Shown one piece after another: positions 31,201 through 43,364 of a stretch of 64,000 nt of DNA. The notes below the pieces were generated by a model that saw only the letters and a program-made list of their open reading frames with translations, had not been told where the DNA came from and ran no database searches. The stretch spans positions 15,058,698 through 15,122,697 of the forward strand of contig OZ037765.1 of assembly GCA_964035545.1 (NCBI GenBank), given 5' to 3'. A program made the position numbers and the translations under genes. Each line of letters starts with the position of its first letter. The first letter of the stretch is position 1. The DNA is from Bugula neritina. Lineage: Eukaryota; Bryozoa; Gymnolaemata; Cheilostomatida; Bugulidae.

Positions 31201-34200
31201 ACTGCAACATACTGCAACATACTGAAATACACTGTAACATATTGAAATACACTGCAACACATTGAAATATACTGCAAGACACTGAAACATACGGCAACAT
31301 ACTGAAATATACTGCAACACATTGAAATATACTGCAACATACTGAAATATGCTGTAGTATACCGAAACACACTGCAACACAGTGAAGTATACTGTAAAAT
31401 ACAGAAATATACTGTAACATACTGAAACATATGTCAACATACTGAAATGTACTGCAACATGCTGAAATATATTGCAACATACTGAAATACACTGTAACAA
31501 ACCCAATTACACTGCAACAAACTGCAACATACTGAAATACGCTGTAACATATTGAAATACGCTCCAACACATTGAACGAAACTGCAACATACCTAAATAT
31601 ACGACAATATACTGAAAGATACTGTACCACATTGAAAAACATTACAACATACTGAAACATGCTGTAGCACATTAAAATACACTGTAAGATACTGAAATAC
31701 ACTGCAACATGCTGAAATACACTGTAACCTACTGAAATACACTGCAACATACTACAACATACTGAAATACACTGTGACATACTGAGATACACTGCAACAT
31801 ACTGCAACATACTGAAATACACTGTAACAGACTGAAATGTACTGTAACACACTAAAATATACTGCAACATGCTGAAATACACTGTAACATACTGAAATAT
31901 ACTGCAACATACTGCAACATACCGAATTACACTGTAACCAGCTGAAATACACTCCAACATACTACAACATACTGAAATACACTGTAACATATTGAAATAC
32001 ATCGCAACACATTGAAATATACTGCAACACACTGAAATATACTGTAACACACTGTAATATACTGCAACATACTGCAACATACTGACATACACTGGAACAT
32101 ACTGAAATACACTCCAACATACTACAACATACTGAAATACACTGTAACCTACTGAAATATGCTGTAGCACACTGAAATATACTGCAACATACTGAAATAT
32201 AATGAAAGTTACTACAACATACTGAAATACACTGTGAGATACTGAGATACACTGCAACACCTTGAAATATACTGCAACACACTGAAAGATACGGCAACAT
32301 ACTGAAATATACTCCGACACATTGAAATATAGTGCAGCATACTGAAATATGCTGTAGCATACTGAAATATACTGTAACACACTGAAATATACTGCAACAT
32401 ACTGAAATACATTGTAACATACTGAAATATACTGCAACATACTGAAATACACTGTAACATACTGAAATATACTGCAACATACTGCAACATACTGAAATAC
32501 ACTGTAACATACTGAAATACACTGCAACATACTGCAACATACTGAAATACACTGGAAGAAATTGAAACACACTACAACACATTGAAATATACTGCAACAC
32601 ACTGAAACATACAGCAACATACTGAAATATACTGCGACACATTGAAATATACTGCAACATAGTTAAATATAATGCAAGATACTGCAACATTCTGAAATAC
32701 ACTGTGACATACTGAAATACACTGCAACATACTTCAACATACTGCAACATACTGCAACATACTGAAATACACTGTAACATATTGAAGTGCACTGCAACAC
32801 ATTGAAATATACTGCAACACACTGAAACATACGGCAACATACTGAAATATACTGCAACACATTGAAATATACTGCAACATACTGAAATATGCTGTAGTAT
32901 ACTGAAACACACTGCAACACAGTGAAGTATACTGTAAAATACAGAAATATACTGTAACATACTGAAACATATGTCAACATACTGAAATACACTGTAACAA
33001 ACCCAATTACATTGCAACAAACTGCAACATACTGAAATACGCTGTAACATATTGAAATACGCTCCAACACATTGAAAGAAACTGCAATATACCTAAATAT
33101 ACGATAATATACTGAAAGATACTGTACCACATTGAAAAACATTGCAACATACTGAAACATGCTGTAGCACATTAAAATACACTGTAAGATACTGAAACAC
33201 ACTGCAACATGCTGAAATACACTGTAACCTACTGAAATACACTGCAACATACTACAACATACTGAAATACACTGTAACATTATGAATTACACTGCAACAC
33301 ATTGAAAAATACTGCAACATACCGATATATATGGCAAACTACTGAAATATACTTTAACAGATTGAAAAAAACTGCATCATACTGAAATATACTGTAACAC
33401 ACTGAAATATACTGCAACATACTGAAATATGCTGTAGTATACCGAAACACACTGCAACACAGTGAAGTATACTGTAAAATACAGAAATATACTGTAACAT
33501 ACTGAAACATATGTCAACATACTGAAATGTACTGCAACATGCTGAAATATTTTGCAACATACTGAAATACACTGTAACAAACCCAATTACACTGCAACAA
33601 ACTGCAACATACTGAAATACGCTGTAACATATTGAAATACGCTCCAACACATTGAACGAAACTGCAACATACCTAAATATACGACAATATACTGAAAGAT
33701 ACTGTACCACATTGAAAAACATTACAACATACTGAAACATGCTGTAGCACATTAAAATACACTGTAAGATGCTGAAATACCCTGCAACATGCTGAAATAC
33801 ACTGTAACCTACTGAAATACACTGCAACATACTACAACATACTGAAATACACTGTGACATACTGAGATACACTGCAACATACTGCAACATACTGAAATAC
33901 ACTGTAACAGACTGAAATGTACTGTAACACACTAAAATATACTGCAACATGCTGAAATACACTGTAACATACTGAAATATACTGCAACATACTGCAACAT
34001 ACCGAATTACACTGTAACAAACTGAAATACACTCCAACATACTACAACATACTGAAATACACTGTAACATATTGAAATACATCGCAACACAGTGAAATAT
34101 ACTGCAACACACTGAAATATACTGTAACACACTGTAATATACTGCAACATACTGCAACATACTGACATACACTGGAACATACTGAAATACACTCCAACAT

Positions 34201-35455
34201 ACTACAACATACTGAAATACACTGTAACCTACTGAAATATGCTGTAGCACACTGAAATATACTGCAACATACTGAAATATAATGAAAGTTACTACAACAT
34301 ACTGAAATTCACTGTGAGATACTGAGATACACTGCAACACCTTGAAATATACTGCAACACACTGAAAGATACGGCAACATACTGAAATATACTGCGACAC
34401 ATTGAAATATAGTGCAGCATATTGAAATATGCTGTAGCATACTGAAATATACTGTAACACACTGAAATATACTGCAACATACTGAAATACACTGTAACAT
34501 ACTGAAATATACTGCAACATACTGCAACATACTGAAATACACTGTAACATACTGAAATACACTGCAACATACTGCAACATACTGAAATACACTGGAAGAA
34601 ATTGAAACACACTACAACACATTGAAATATACTGCAACACACTGAAACATACAGCAATATACTGAAATATACTGCGACACATTGAAATATACTGCAACAT
34701 AGTTAAATATAATGCAAGATACTGCAACATTCTGAAATACACTGTGACATACTGAAATACACTGCAACATACTTCAACATACTGCAACATACTGCAACAT
34801 ACTGAAATACACTGTAACATATTGAAGTGCACTGCAACACATTGAAATATACTGCAACACACTGAAACATACGGCAACATACTGAAATATACTGCAACAC
34901 ATTGAAATATACTGCAACATACTGAAATATGCTGTAGTATACTGAAACACACTGCAACACAGTGAAGTATACTGTAAAATACAGAAATATACTGTAACAT
35001 ACTGAAACATATGTCAACATACTGAAATACACTGTAACAAACCCAATTACATTGCAACAAACTGCAACATACTGAAATACGCTGTAACATATTGAAATAC
35101 GCTCCAACACATTGAAAGAAACTGCAATATACCTAAATATACGATAATATACTGAAAGATACTGTACCACATTGAAAAACATTGCAACATACTGAAACAT
35201 GCTGTAGCACATTAAAATACACTGTAAGATACTGAAACACACTGCAACATGCTGAAATACACTGTAACCTACTGAAATACACTGCAACATACTACAACAT
35301 ACTGAAATACACTGTAACATTATGAATTACACTGCAACACATTGAAAAATACTGCAACATACCGAAATATATGGCAAACTACTGAAATATACTTTAACAG
35401 ATTGAAAAAAACTGCATCATACTGAAATATACTGTAACACACTGAAATATACTGC
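28256..35455 (+). repeat. 7.2-kb block, copy 2
   Basis: Partner of 7310-14508. It starts near the ATACGCTCCA decamer and shares private decamer combinations with copy 1, such as GTATACCGAA at the type B units and ATATATTGCA just before the ACAAACCCAATTAC marker. At its end it runs into an extra 2,080-bp type B unit (35411-37490). Confidence 0.82.
33371..35410 (+). repeat. Type B higher-order unit, 2,040 bp
   Basis: Marker-to-marker unit with ACAAACCCAATT at 33576 and 35036. It lacks 40 bp near 34,490 relative to the next unit. In place of the ATTGTA-containing stretch it reads directly from one GAAATACACT decamer to the next. Confidence 0.85.
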
Positions 35456-37490
35456 AACATACTGAAATATGCTGTAGTATACCGAAACACACTGCAACAC
35501 AGTGAAGTATACTGTAAAATACAGAAATATACTGTAACATACTGAAACATATGTCAACATACTGAAATGTACTGCAACATGCTGAAATATATTGCAACAT
35601 ACTGAAATACACTGTAACAAACCCAATTACACTGCAACAAACTGCAACATACTGAAATACGCTGTAACATATTGAAATACGCTCCAACACATTGAACGAA
35701 ACTGCAACATACCTAAATATACGACAATATACTGAAAGATACTGTACCACATTGAAAAACATTACAACATACTGAAACATGCTGTAGCACATTAAAATAC
35801 ACTGTAAGATACTGAAATACACTGCAACATGCTGAAATACACTGTAACCTACTGAAATACACTGCAACATACTACAACATACTGAAATACACTGTGACAT
35901 ACTGAGATACACTGCAACATACTGCAACATACTGAAATACACTGTAACAGACTGAAATGTACTGTAACACACTAAAATATACTGCAACATGCTGAAATAC
36001 ACTGTAACATACTGAAATATACTGCAACATACTGCAACATACCGAATTACACTGTAACAAACTGAAATACACTCCAACATACTACAACATACTGAAATAC
36101 ACTGTAACATATTGAAATACATCGCAACACAGTGAAATATACTGCAACACACTGAAATATACTGTAACACACTGTAATATACTGCAACATACTGCAACAT
36201 ACTGACATACACTGGAACATACTGAAATACACTCCAACATACTACAACATACTGAAATACACTGTAACCTACTGAAATATGCTGTAGCACACTGAAATAT
36301 ACTGCAACATACTGAAATATAATGAAAGTTACTACAACATACTGAAATTCACTGTGAGATACTGAGATACACTGCAACACCTTGAAATATACTGCAACAC
36401 ACTGAAAGATACGGCAACATACTGAAATATACTGCGACACATTGAAATATAGTGCAGCATGTTGAAATATGCTGTAGCATACTGAAATATACTGTAACAC
36501 ACTGAAATATACTGCAACATACTGAAATACATTGTAACATACTGAAATATACTGCAACATACTGAAATACACTGTAACATACTGAAATATACTGCAACAT
36601 ACTGCAACATACTGAAATACACTGTAACATACTGAAATACACTGCAACATACTGCAACATACTGAAATACACTGGAAGAAATTGAAACACACTACAACAC
36701 ATTGAAATATACTGCAACACACTGAAACATACAGCAATATACTGAAATATACTGCGACACATTGAAATATACTGCAACATAGTTAAATATAATGCAAGAT
36801 ACTGCAACATTCTGAAATACACTGTGACATACTGAAATACACTGCAACATACTTCAACATACTGCAACATACTGCAACATACTGAAATACACTGTAACAT
36901 ATTGAAGTGCACTGCAACACATTGAAATATACTGCAACACACTGAAACATACGGCAACATACTGAAATATACTGCAACACATTGAAATATACTGCAACAT
37001 ACTGAATTATGCTGTAGTATACTGAAACACACTGCAACACAGTGAAGTATACTGTAAAATACAGAAATATACTGTAACATACTGAAACATATGTCAACAT
37101 ACTGAAATACACTGTAACAAACCCAATTACATTGCAACAAACTGCAACATACTGAAATACGCTGTAACATATTGAAATACGCTCCAACACATTGAAAGAA
37201 ACTGCAATATACCTAAATATACGATAATATACTGAAAGATACTGTACCACATTGAAAAACATTGCAACATACTGAAACATGCTGTAGCACATTAAAACAC
37301 ACTGTAAGATACTGAAACACACTGCAACATGCTGAAATACACTGTAACCTACTGAAATACACTGCAACATACTACAACATACTGAAATACACTGTAACAT
37401 TATGAATTACACTGCAACACATTGAAAAATACTGCAACATACCGAAATATATGGCAAACTACTGAAATATACTTTAACAGATTGAAAAAA
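35411..37490 (+). repeat. Type B higher-order unit, 2,080 bp
   Basis: The complete form: 208 decamers between ACTGCATCATACTG markers, with ACAAACCCAATT at 35616 and 37116 (1,500 bp apart, and 580 bp from the previous marker). It serves as the uninterrupted reference for the transposon-bearing unit at 42415. Confidence 0.88.
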
Positions 37491-37535
37491 ACTGCATCAT
37501 ACTGAAATATACTGTAACACACTGAAATATACTGC

Positions 37536-38257
37536 AAAACACTGAAATACACTGTAACATACTGAAATACGCTGTAACATACTGAAATATACTGCAACAC
37601 ACTGAAATGCGCTTTAACATACTGATATACACTGCAACATACTGCAACATACTGAAATACATTGGAACATATTGAAACACACTACAATACATTAAAATAT
37701 ACTGCAACACACTGAAACATACGGCAACATACTGAAATATACTGCAAAACATTGAAATATACTGCTACATACTGAAACATGCTGTAGCATACTGAAATAC
37801 ACTGCAACACACTGAAGTATACTGTAATATACAGAAATGTTCTGTAACATACTGAAAGGTACGTCAACATACTGAAATGTACTCCAACGTGCTGAACTAT
37901 ACTGTAACATACTGAAATACACTGTAATATACTGAATTAAACTGCAACATACTGCAACATACAGAAATAAGCTGTAACATATTGAAATACACCACAACAT
38001 ATTGTAATATACTGCAACATACTGAACCATACGGCAACATACTGAAATATACTGCAACACATTGAATCATACTGCAACATAGTCAAATATAATGCAAGAT
38101 ACTGTAACATTCTGAAAAACACTGTGACATACTGAAATACACTGCATCATACTGCAACATACTGCAACATACTGCAACATACTGAAATACACTGCAACAC
38201 ATTGAAGTAAACCGCAACATACTTAAATATACGGTAACATACTGAAATATACTGTAA
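37536..38257 (+). repeat. Leader segment before a type A pair, copy 2 of 3
   Basis: Same order as 14509-15230 at an offset of 23,027 bp, with a few point differences (for example ATACATTGGA against ATACATTGAA). Confidence 0.78.
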
Positions 38258-38730
38258 CTCATTGAAAAACATTTCAACATACTGAAACATACTGAAATAT
38301 GCTGTAGCACACTGAAATACACCGCAGTTCAATAACAAATAGTGTAATATACGGAAATGTACCGTAACATACTGAAATATACTGTAACAGACTGAAATGT
38401 ACTGTAACAAACTGAAATATACTGCAACATGCTGAAATACACTGTAACATAATGAAATATACTGCAACATACTGCAACATACCGAATTACACTGTAACAA
38501 ACTGAAATACACTCCAACATACTACAACATACTGAAATACACTGTAACATATTGAAATACACCGCAACACATTGAAATATACTGCAACATACCGAAATAT
38601 ATGGTAAACTACTGAACTATACTGTAACACATTGAAACTTACCGCAAAATACTAAAATACACTGCAACGCACTGAAGTATACTGTAATATATAGAAATGT
38701 ACTGTAAAATACTTAAACATACGACAACAT

Positions 38731-40422
38731 ACCAAAAAACATACTGCAACATACTGAATTACACTGCAATATTCTGAAATATACTTCAACATACTGAAAC
38801 ATACCTAAAAACATTGAAATATACTGAAATACAGTGTAGGATATTGAAATACACTGCAACAATTTGGAATATACAGCAACATACCGAAATATATGGTAAC
38901 CTACTGAAATATGTTGCAAACTACTGAAATATACTGCAACATACTGCAACATAATGAAATATACTATAACACATTGGAATAAACTGCAAAACACTGAAAT
39001 ATACTGTAACATACTGAAACATACTGCAACATACCGAAATATACTGTAACATACTGAAATATACTGCAAGATACTGCAATATACTGAAATACACTGTAAC
39101 ATACTGAAATACACTGCAACATACTGCAACATACTGGCATACACTGGAACATACTGAAATACACTGCAACATACTACAACATACTGAAATACACTGTAAC
39201 CTACTGAAATATGCTGTAGCACACTGAAATATACTGCAACATACTGAAATATAATGCAAGTTACTACAACATACTGAAATACACTGTGACATACTGAAAT
39301 ACACTGCAACATACTGCAAGAAACTGCAACATACTGAAATACACTGTAACATATTGAAATACACTGCAAAACCTTGAAATATACTGCAACACACTGAAGG
39401 ATACGGCAACGTACTGAAATGTACTGTGACACATTTAAATGTACTGCAACATACTGAAATATGCTGTAGCATACTGAAATATACTGTAACACACTGTAAT
39501 ATACTGCAACATACTGCAACATACTGACATATACTGGAACATACTGAAATAAACTCCAACATACTACAACATACTGAAATACACTGTAACCTACTGAAAT
39601 ATGCTGTAGCACACTGAAATATACTGCAACATACTGAAATATAATGCAAGTAACTACAACATACTGAAATACACTGTGACATACTGAGATACACTGCAAC
39701 ATACTGCAACATACTGAAATACACTGTAACAGACTGAAATGTACTGTAACACACTGAAATATACTGCAACATGCTGAAATACACTGTAACATACTGAAAT
39801 ATACTGCAACATACTGCAACATACCGAATTACACTGTAACAAACTGAAATACACTCCAACATACTACAACATACTGAAATACACTGCAACACATTGAAGT
39901 AAACCGCAACATACTTAAATATACGGTAACATACTGAAATATACTGTAACTCATTGAAAAACATTGCAACATACTGAAACCTACTGAAATATGCTGTAGC
40001 ACACTGAAATACACCGCAATTCAATAAAAAATAGTGTAATATACGGAAATGTACCGTAACATACTGAAATATACTGTAACAGACTGAAATGTACTGTAAC
40101 AAACTGAAATATACTGCAACATGCTGAAATACACTGTAACATAATGAAATATACTGCAACATACTGCAACATACCGAATTACACTGTAACAAACTGAAAT
40201 ACACTCCAACATACTACAACATACTGAAATACACTGTAACATATTGAAATACACCGCAACACATTGAAATATACTGCAACATACCGAAATATATGGTAAA
40301 CTACTGAATTATACTGTAACACATTGAAACTTACCGCAAAATACTAAAATACACTGCAACACACTGAAGTATACTGTAATATATAGAAATGTACTGTAAA
40401 ATACTTAAACATACGACAACAT
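38731..40422 (+). repeat. Type A higher-order unit, 1,692 bp (pair 2)
   Basis: From the 12-bp variant at 38731 to the next at 40423, exactly the 1,692-bp length of pair 1. The following copy keeps type A order until about 41010 and then passes into a type B unit. Confidence 0.87.
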
Positions 40423-42604
40423 ACCAAAAAACATACTGCAACATACTGAATTACACTGCAATATCCTGAAATATACTTCAACATACTGAAACATACCTAA
40501 AAACATTGAAATATACTGAAAAACAGTGTAGGATATTGAAATACACTGCAACAATTTGGAATATACAGCAACATACCGAAATATATGGTAACCTACTGAA
40601 ATATGTTGCAAACTACTGAAATATACTGCAACATACTGCAACATAATGAAATATACTATAACACATTGGAATAAACTGCAAAATACTGAAATATACTGTA
40701 ACATACTGAAACATACTGCAACATACCGAAATATACTGTAACATACTGAAATATACTGCAAGATACTGCAATATACTGAAATACACTGTAACATACTGAA
40801 ATACACTGCAACATACTGCAACATACTGACATACACTGGAACATACTGAAATACACTGCAACATGCTACAACATACTGAAATACACTGTAACCTACTGAA
40901 ATATGCTGCAGCACACTGAAATATACTGCAACATACTGAAATATAATGCAAGTTACTACAACATACTGAAATACACTGTGACATACTGAAATACACTGCA
41001 ACATACTGCAACATACTGAAATACACTGTAACAGACTGAAATGTACTGTAACACACTAAAATATACTGCAACATGCTGAAATACACTGTAACATACTGAA
41101 ATATACTGCAACATACTGCAACATACCGAATTACACTGTAACAAACTGAAATACACTCCAACATACTACAACATACTGAAATACACTGTAACCTACTGAA
41201 ATATGCTGTAGCACACTGAAATATACTGCAACATACTGAAATATAATGAAAGTTACTACAACGTACTGAAATACACTGTGAGATACTGAGATACACTGCA
41301 ACACCTTGAAATATACTGCAACACACTGAAAGATACGGCAACATACTGAAATATACTCCGACACATTGAAATATAGTGCAGCATACTGAAATATGCTGTA
41401 GCATACTGAAATATACTGTAACACACTGAAATATACTGCAACATACTGAAATACATTGTAACATACTGAAATATACTGCAACATACTGAAATACACTGTA
41501 ACATACTGAAATATACTGCAACATACTGCAACATACTGAAATACACTGTAACATACTGAAATACACTGCAACATACTGCAACATACTGAAATACACTGGA
41601 AGAAATTGAAACACACTACAACACATTGAAATATACTGCAACACACTGAAACATACAGCAACATACTGAAATATACTGCGACACATTGAAATATACTGCA
41701 ACATAGTTAAATATAATGCAAGATACTGCAACATTCTGAAATACACTGTGACATACTGAAATACACTGCAACATACTTCAACATACTGCAACATACTGCA
41801 ACATACTGAAATACACTGTAACATATTGAAGTGCACTGCAACACATTGAAATATACTGCAACACACTGAAACATACGGCAACATACTGAAATATACTGCA
41901 ACACATTGAAATATACTGCAACATACTGAAATGTGCTGTAGTATACTGAAACACACTGCAACACAGTGAAGTATACTGTAAAATACAGAAATATACTGTA
42001 ACATACTGAAACATATGTCAACATACTGAAATACACTGTAACAAACCCAATTACATTGCAACAAACTGCAACATACTGAAATACGCTGTAACATATTGAA
42101 ATACGCTCCAACACATTGAAAGAAACTGCAATATACCTAAATATACGATAATATACTGAAAGATACTGTACCACATTGAAAAACATTGCAACATACTGAA
42201 ACATGCTGTAGCACATTAAAATACACTGTAAGATACTGAAACACACTGCAACATGCTGAAATACACTGTAACCTACTGAAATACACTGCAACATACTACA
42301 ACATACTGAAATACACTGTAACATTATGAATTACACTGCAACACATTGAAAAATACTGCAACATACCGAAATATATGGCAAACTACTGAAATATACTTTA
42401 ACAGATTGAAAAAAACTGCATCATACTGAAATATACTGTAACACACTGAAATATACTGCAACATACTGAAATATGCTGTAGTATACCGAAACACACTGCA
42501 ACACAGTGAAGTATACTGTAAAATACAGAAATATACTGTAACATACCGAAACATATGTCAACATACTGAAATGTACTGCAACATGCTGAAATATATTGCA
42601 ACAT

Positions 42605-42606
42605 AC
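42605..42606. other. Target-site duplication, left copy (AC)
   Basis: The array sequence reads ...GCAACATAC just before the element. Empty paralogous sites read ...GCAACATACTGAAAT with one AC at this point, so AC was duplicated on insertion. Only two bases support it, but five empty-site copies agree. Confidence 0.8.
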
Positions 42607-42628
42607 CACAGGATAGTTAAGGGCAACC
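42607..42628 (+). repeat. Left terminal inverted repeat of the transposon
   Basis: The 22 bp begin CACAGGATAGTTAAGGGCA. The first 19 bases are perfectly complementary to the right end, base 20 is A here against T in the right end's complement, and the last two bases match again. Homology stops after base 22. Confidence 0.95.
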
Positions 42629-42677
42629 TTTTAGCTGCAACTGCCTTGCTGAGGTTTGCATTGTAATCATATAAGAA

Positions 42678-42967
42678 TTCAGTACCAGTAAAATAAAATC
42701 TCACCTAATTGTGCTAGAGTCAAAATTTAAAAACTATGTTGTAGATCTTCTCTTTCTCCAATGTAAGTTTTTTGGAAATTTCAATTTTCATTTTTTTTGC
42801 GAAGTTATAGACAAAAAACTGCCGAATTTTGGCCAATTTTGGCTGAAAAGCCGACTTTTCAGTACCAGTAAAATATCTCAGCAGCAAAGCATGATATCTG
42901 AATAAAAATTGCACTGCTGGAATCCTGAGATATTTCTCCAGTGTAAGTTTTTTTCTTTTTTCAATAA
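42678..42967 (+). repeat. Diverged 180-bp direct duplication inside the transposon
   Basis: Two islands recur at exactly 180-bp spacing. TTCAGTACCAGTAAAAT is at 42678-42694 and 42858-42874 (17 of 17 identical). A TTTCTCCA-N-TGTAAG island followed by a T run is at 42753-42773 and 42933-42953 (20 of 21 identical). Sequence between the islands is largely diverged, though ATCTCA is shared with a 3-bp shift. 180 is a multiple of three, so the minus-strand frame at 42720-43016 shows a duplicated KKLTLEK string. I read that as a by-product of the DNA duplication, not as a protein domain. Repeated subterminal islands in such elements can be transposase-binding sites; here that is inference. Confidence 0.8.
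42843..42862. other. Short hairpin within the transposon
   Basis: CTGAAAAG, a CCGA loop, then CTTTTCAG form a perfect 8-bp stem with a 4-base loop. Just upstream, AATTTTGGC occurs twice at 10-bp spacing (42825-42833 and 42835-42843). The hairpin spans the boundary of the 180-bp duplication and may mark how it arose. It lacks the GC-rich stem and U tract of a bacterial-type terminator. Confidence 0.6.
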
Positions 42968-43340
42968 CTCTGCTAGATTGCTCATAAATTGGTGATTTAT
43001 ACACTGAAAATGCCATATTTTCTCATAAGAAACTAGCAGCGCGCAGCACTTCACGCTTCATTGAGCACGTAGGGATGAGAAGATATTGGCGCCTACATAA
43101 TAATTACAGGCTAGCTAGCTGGCAGGCTATAATGAATAGCTTGCTTTGTACTTTGTTTATGTAGCACCAATAATGGAATGTTGATAGATAACGCAGCCCT
43201 AACGAAGGTTGCTGCTTATTGGTTGTAGTTTAATCTTAGGCTAAACAATTACAAGTAGGCAACACGCATGCCACCCGCAGAGCAATATTATTCAAGAACC
43301 CGAACTACATTTTGAGAGAAATTTATGATATTCTTAGTGA

Positions 43341-43362
43341 GGATGCCCTTAACTATCCTGTG
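43341..43362 (-). repeat. Right terminal inverted repeat of the transposon
   Basis: Read on the minus strand this starts CACAGGATAGTTAAGGGCA and matches the left terminus at 21 of 22 positions. Little divergence between the two ends fits a fairly young insertion, but selection on transposase-binding ends could also keep them alike. Confidence 0.95.
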
Positions 43363-43364
43363 AC
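43363..43364. other. Target-site duplication, right copy (AC)
   Basis: The second AC follows CTATCCTGTG directly and is continued by TGAAATACACTGTAAC, as in uninterrupted copies of the satellite unit. Confidence 0.8.

Larger units (their letters stand above)
1..42606 (+). repeat. Decameric satellite array, left part
   Basis: Seen: uninterrupted tandem repetition of a 10-bp unit with an ACTG core every ten bases. Type 1 is ACATACTGAA. Type 2 is ATACACTGTA or ATATACTGCA. The two tend to alternate as a 20-bp dimer, and extra ACATACTGCA decamers shift the alternation. Common variants are ACATACTACA, ACATACGGCA, ACACATTGAA and ATATGCTGTA. All copies run in one direction. The array begins in mid-unit at base 1, so it extends upstream of the window. 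It holds no gene: the long minus-strand reading frames come from a stop-free repeat whose length is 1 modulo 3. Known: arrays with higher-order units are typical of eukaryotic satellite or pericentromeric DNA. Inferred: a centromeric, subtelomeric or interstitial position cannot be told from sequence alone. Confidence 0.97.
42629..43340. other. Transposon interior with no recognisable gene
   Basis: About 700 bp of AT-rich DNA between the inverted repeats. The left half holds the 180-bp duplication. The right half (about 43020-43340) has more mixed composition, including a GCTAGCTAGC palindrome near 43110 and GGCGCC near 43090. I see no splice-supported gene, tRNA-like box or protein family match. 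The 98-residue minus frame (42720-43016) is lysine-, phenylalanine- and tyrosine-rich and unlike any transposase I can recognise. Confidence 0.7.
42607..43362. mobile_element. Non-autonomous TIR DNA transposon (MITE-like), 756 bp
   Basis: Seen: this is the only non-satellite DNA in the window. It begins CACAGGATAG and ends CTATCCTGTG. It has 22-bp terminal inverted repeats (21 of 22 match) and is flanked by a 2-bp AC duplication. Uninterrupted copies of the same satellite unit (AC at 10575-10576, 12575-12576, 31481-31482, 33561-33562 and 35601-35602) have a single AC and no insert, so both ends are exact. The interior is AT-rich with homopolymer T runs, a 180-bp diverged direct duplication and a short hairpin. 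The only open frames are a 64-residue plus frame and a 98-residue minus frame, neither resembling a transposase, so it would need one supplied in trans. Known: CAC...GTG ends with a short target duplication occur in the CMC group (CACTA/Mirage/Chapaev), and 2-bp duplications also occur in other superfamilies. Family assignment is left open. Confidence 0.93.

Noticed and set aside
42843-42862. Hairpin as an intrinsic transcription terminator
   Set aside because: The stem is AT-rich with no following T tract, and it lies inside a transposon in a eukaryotic-type context.
42711-42905. 64-residue plus frame in the transposon
   Set aside because: Short, no recognisable domain, and crosses the duplication boundary. 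Expected by chance.
42720-43016. 98-residue minus frame in the transposon, with KKLTLEK twice
   Set aside because: The repeated string follows from the 180-bp DNA duplication. Low-complexity AT-rich composition, no transposase motif and no neighbouring gene.
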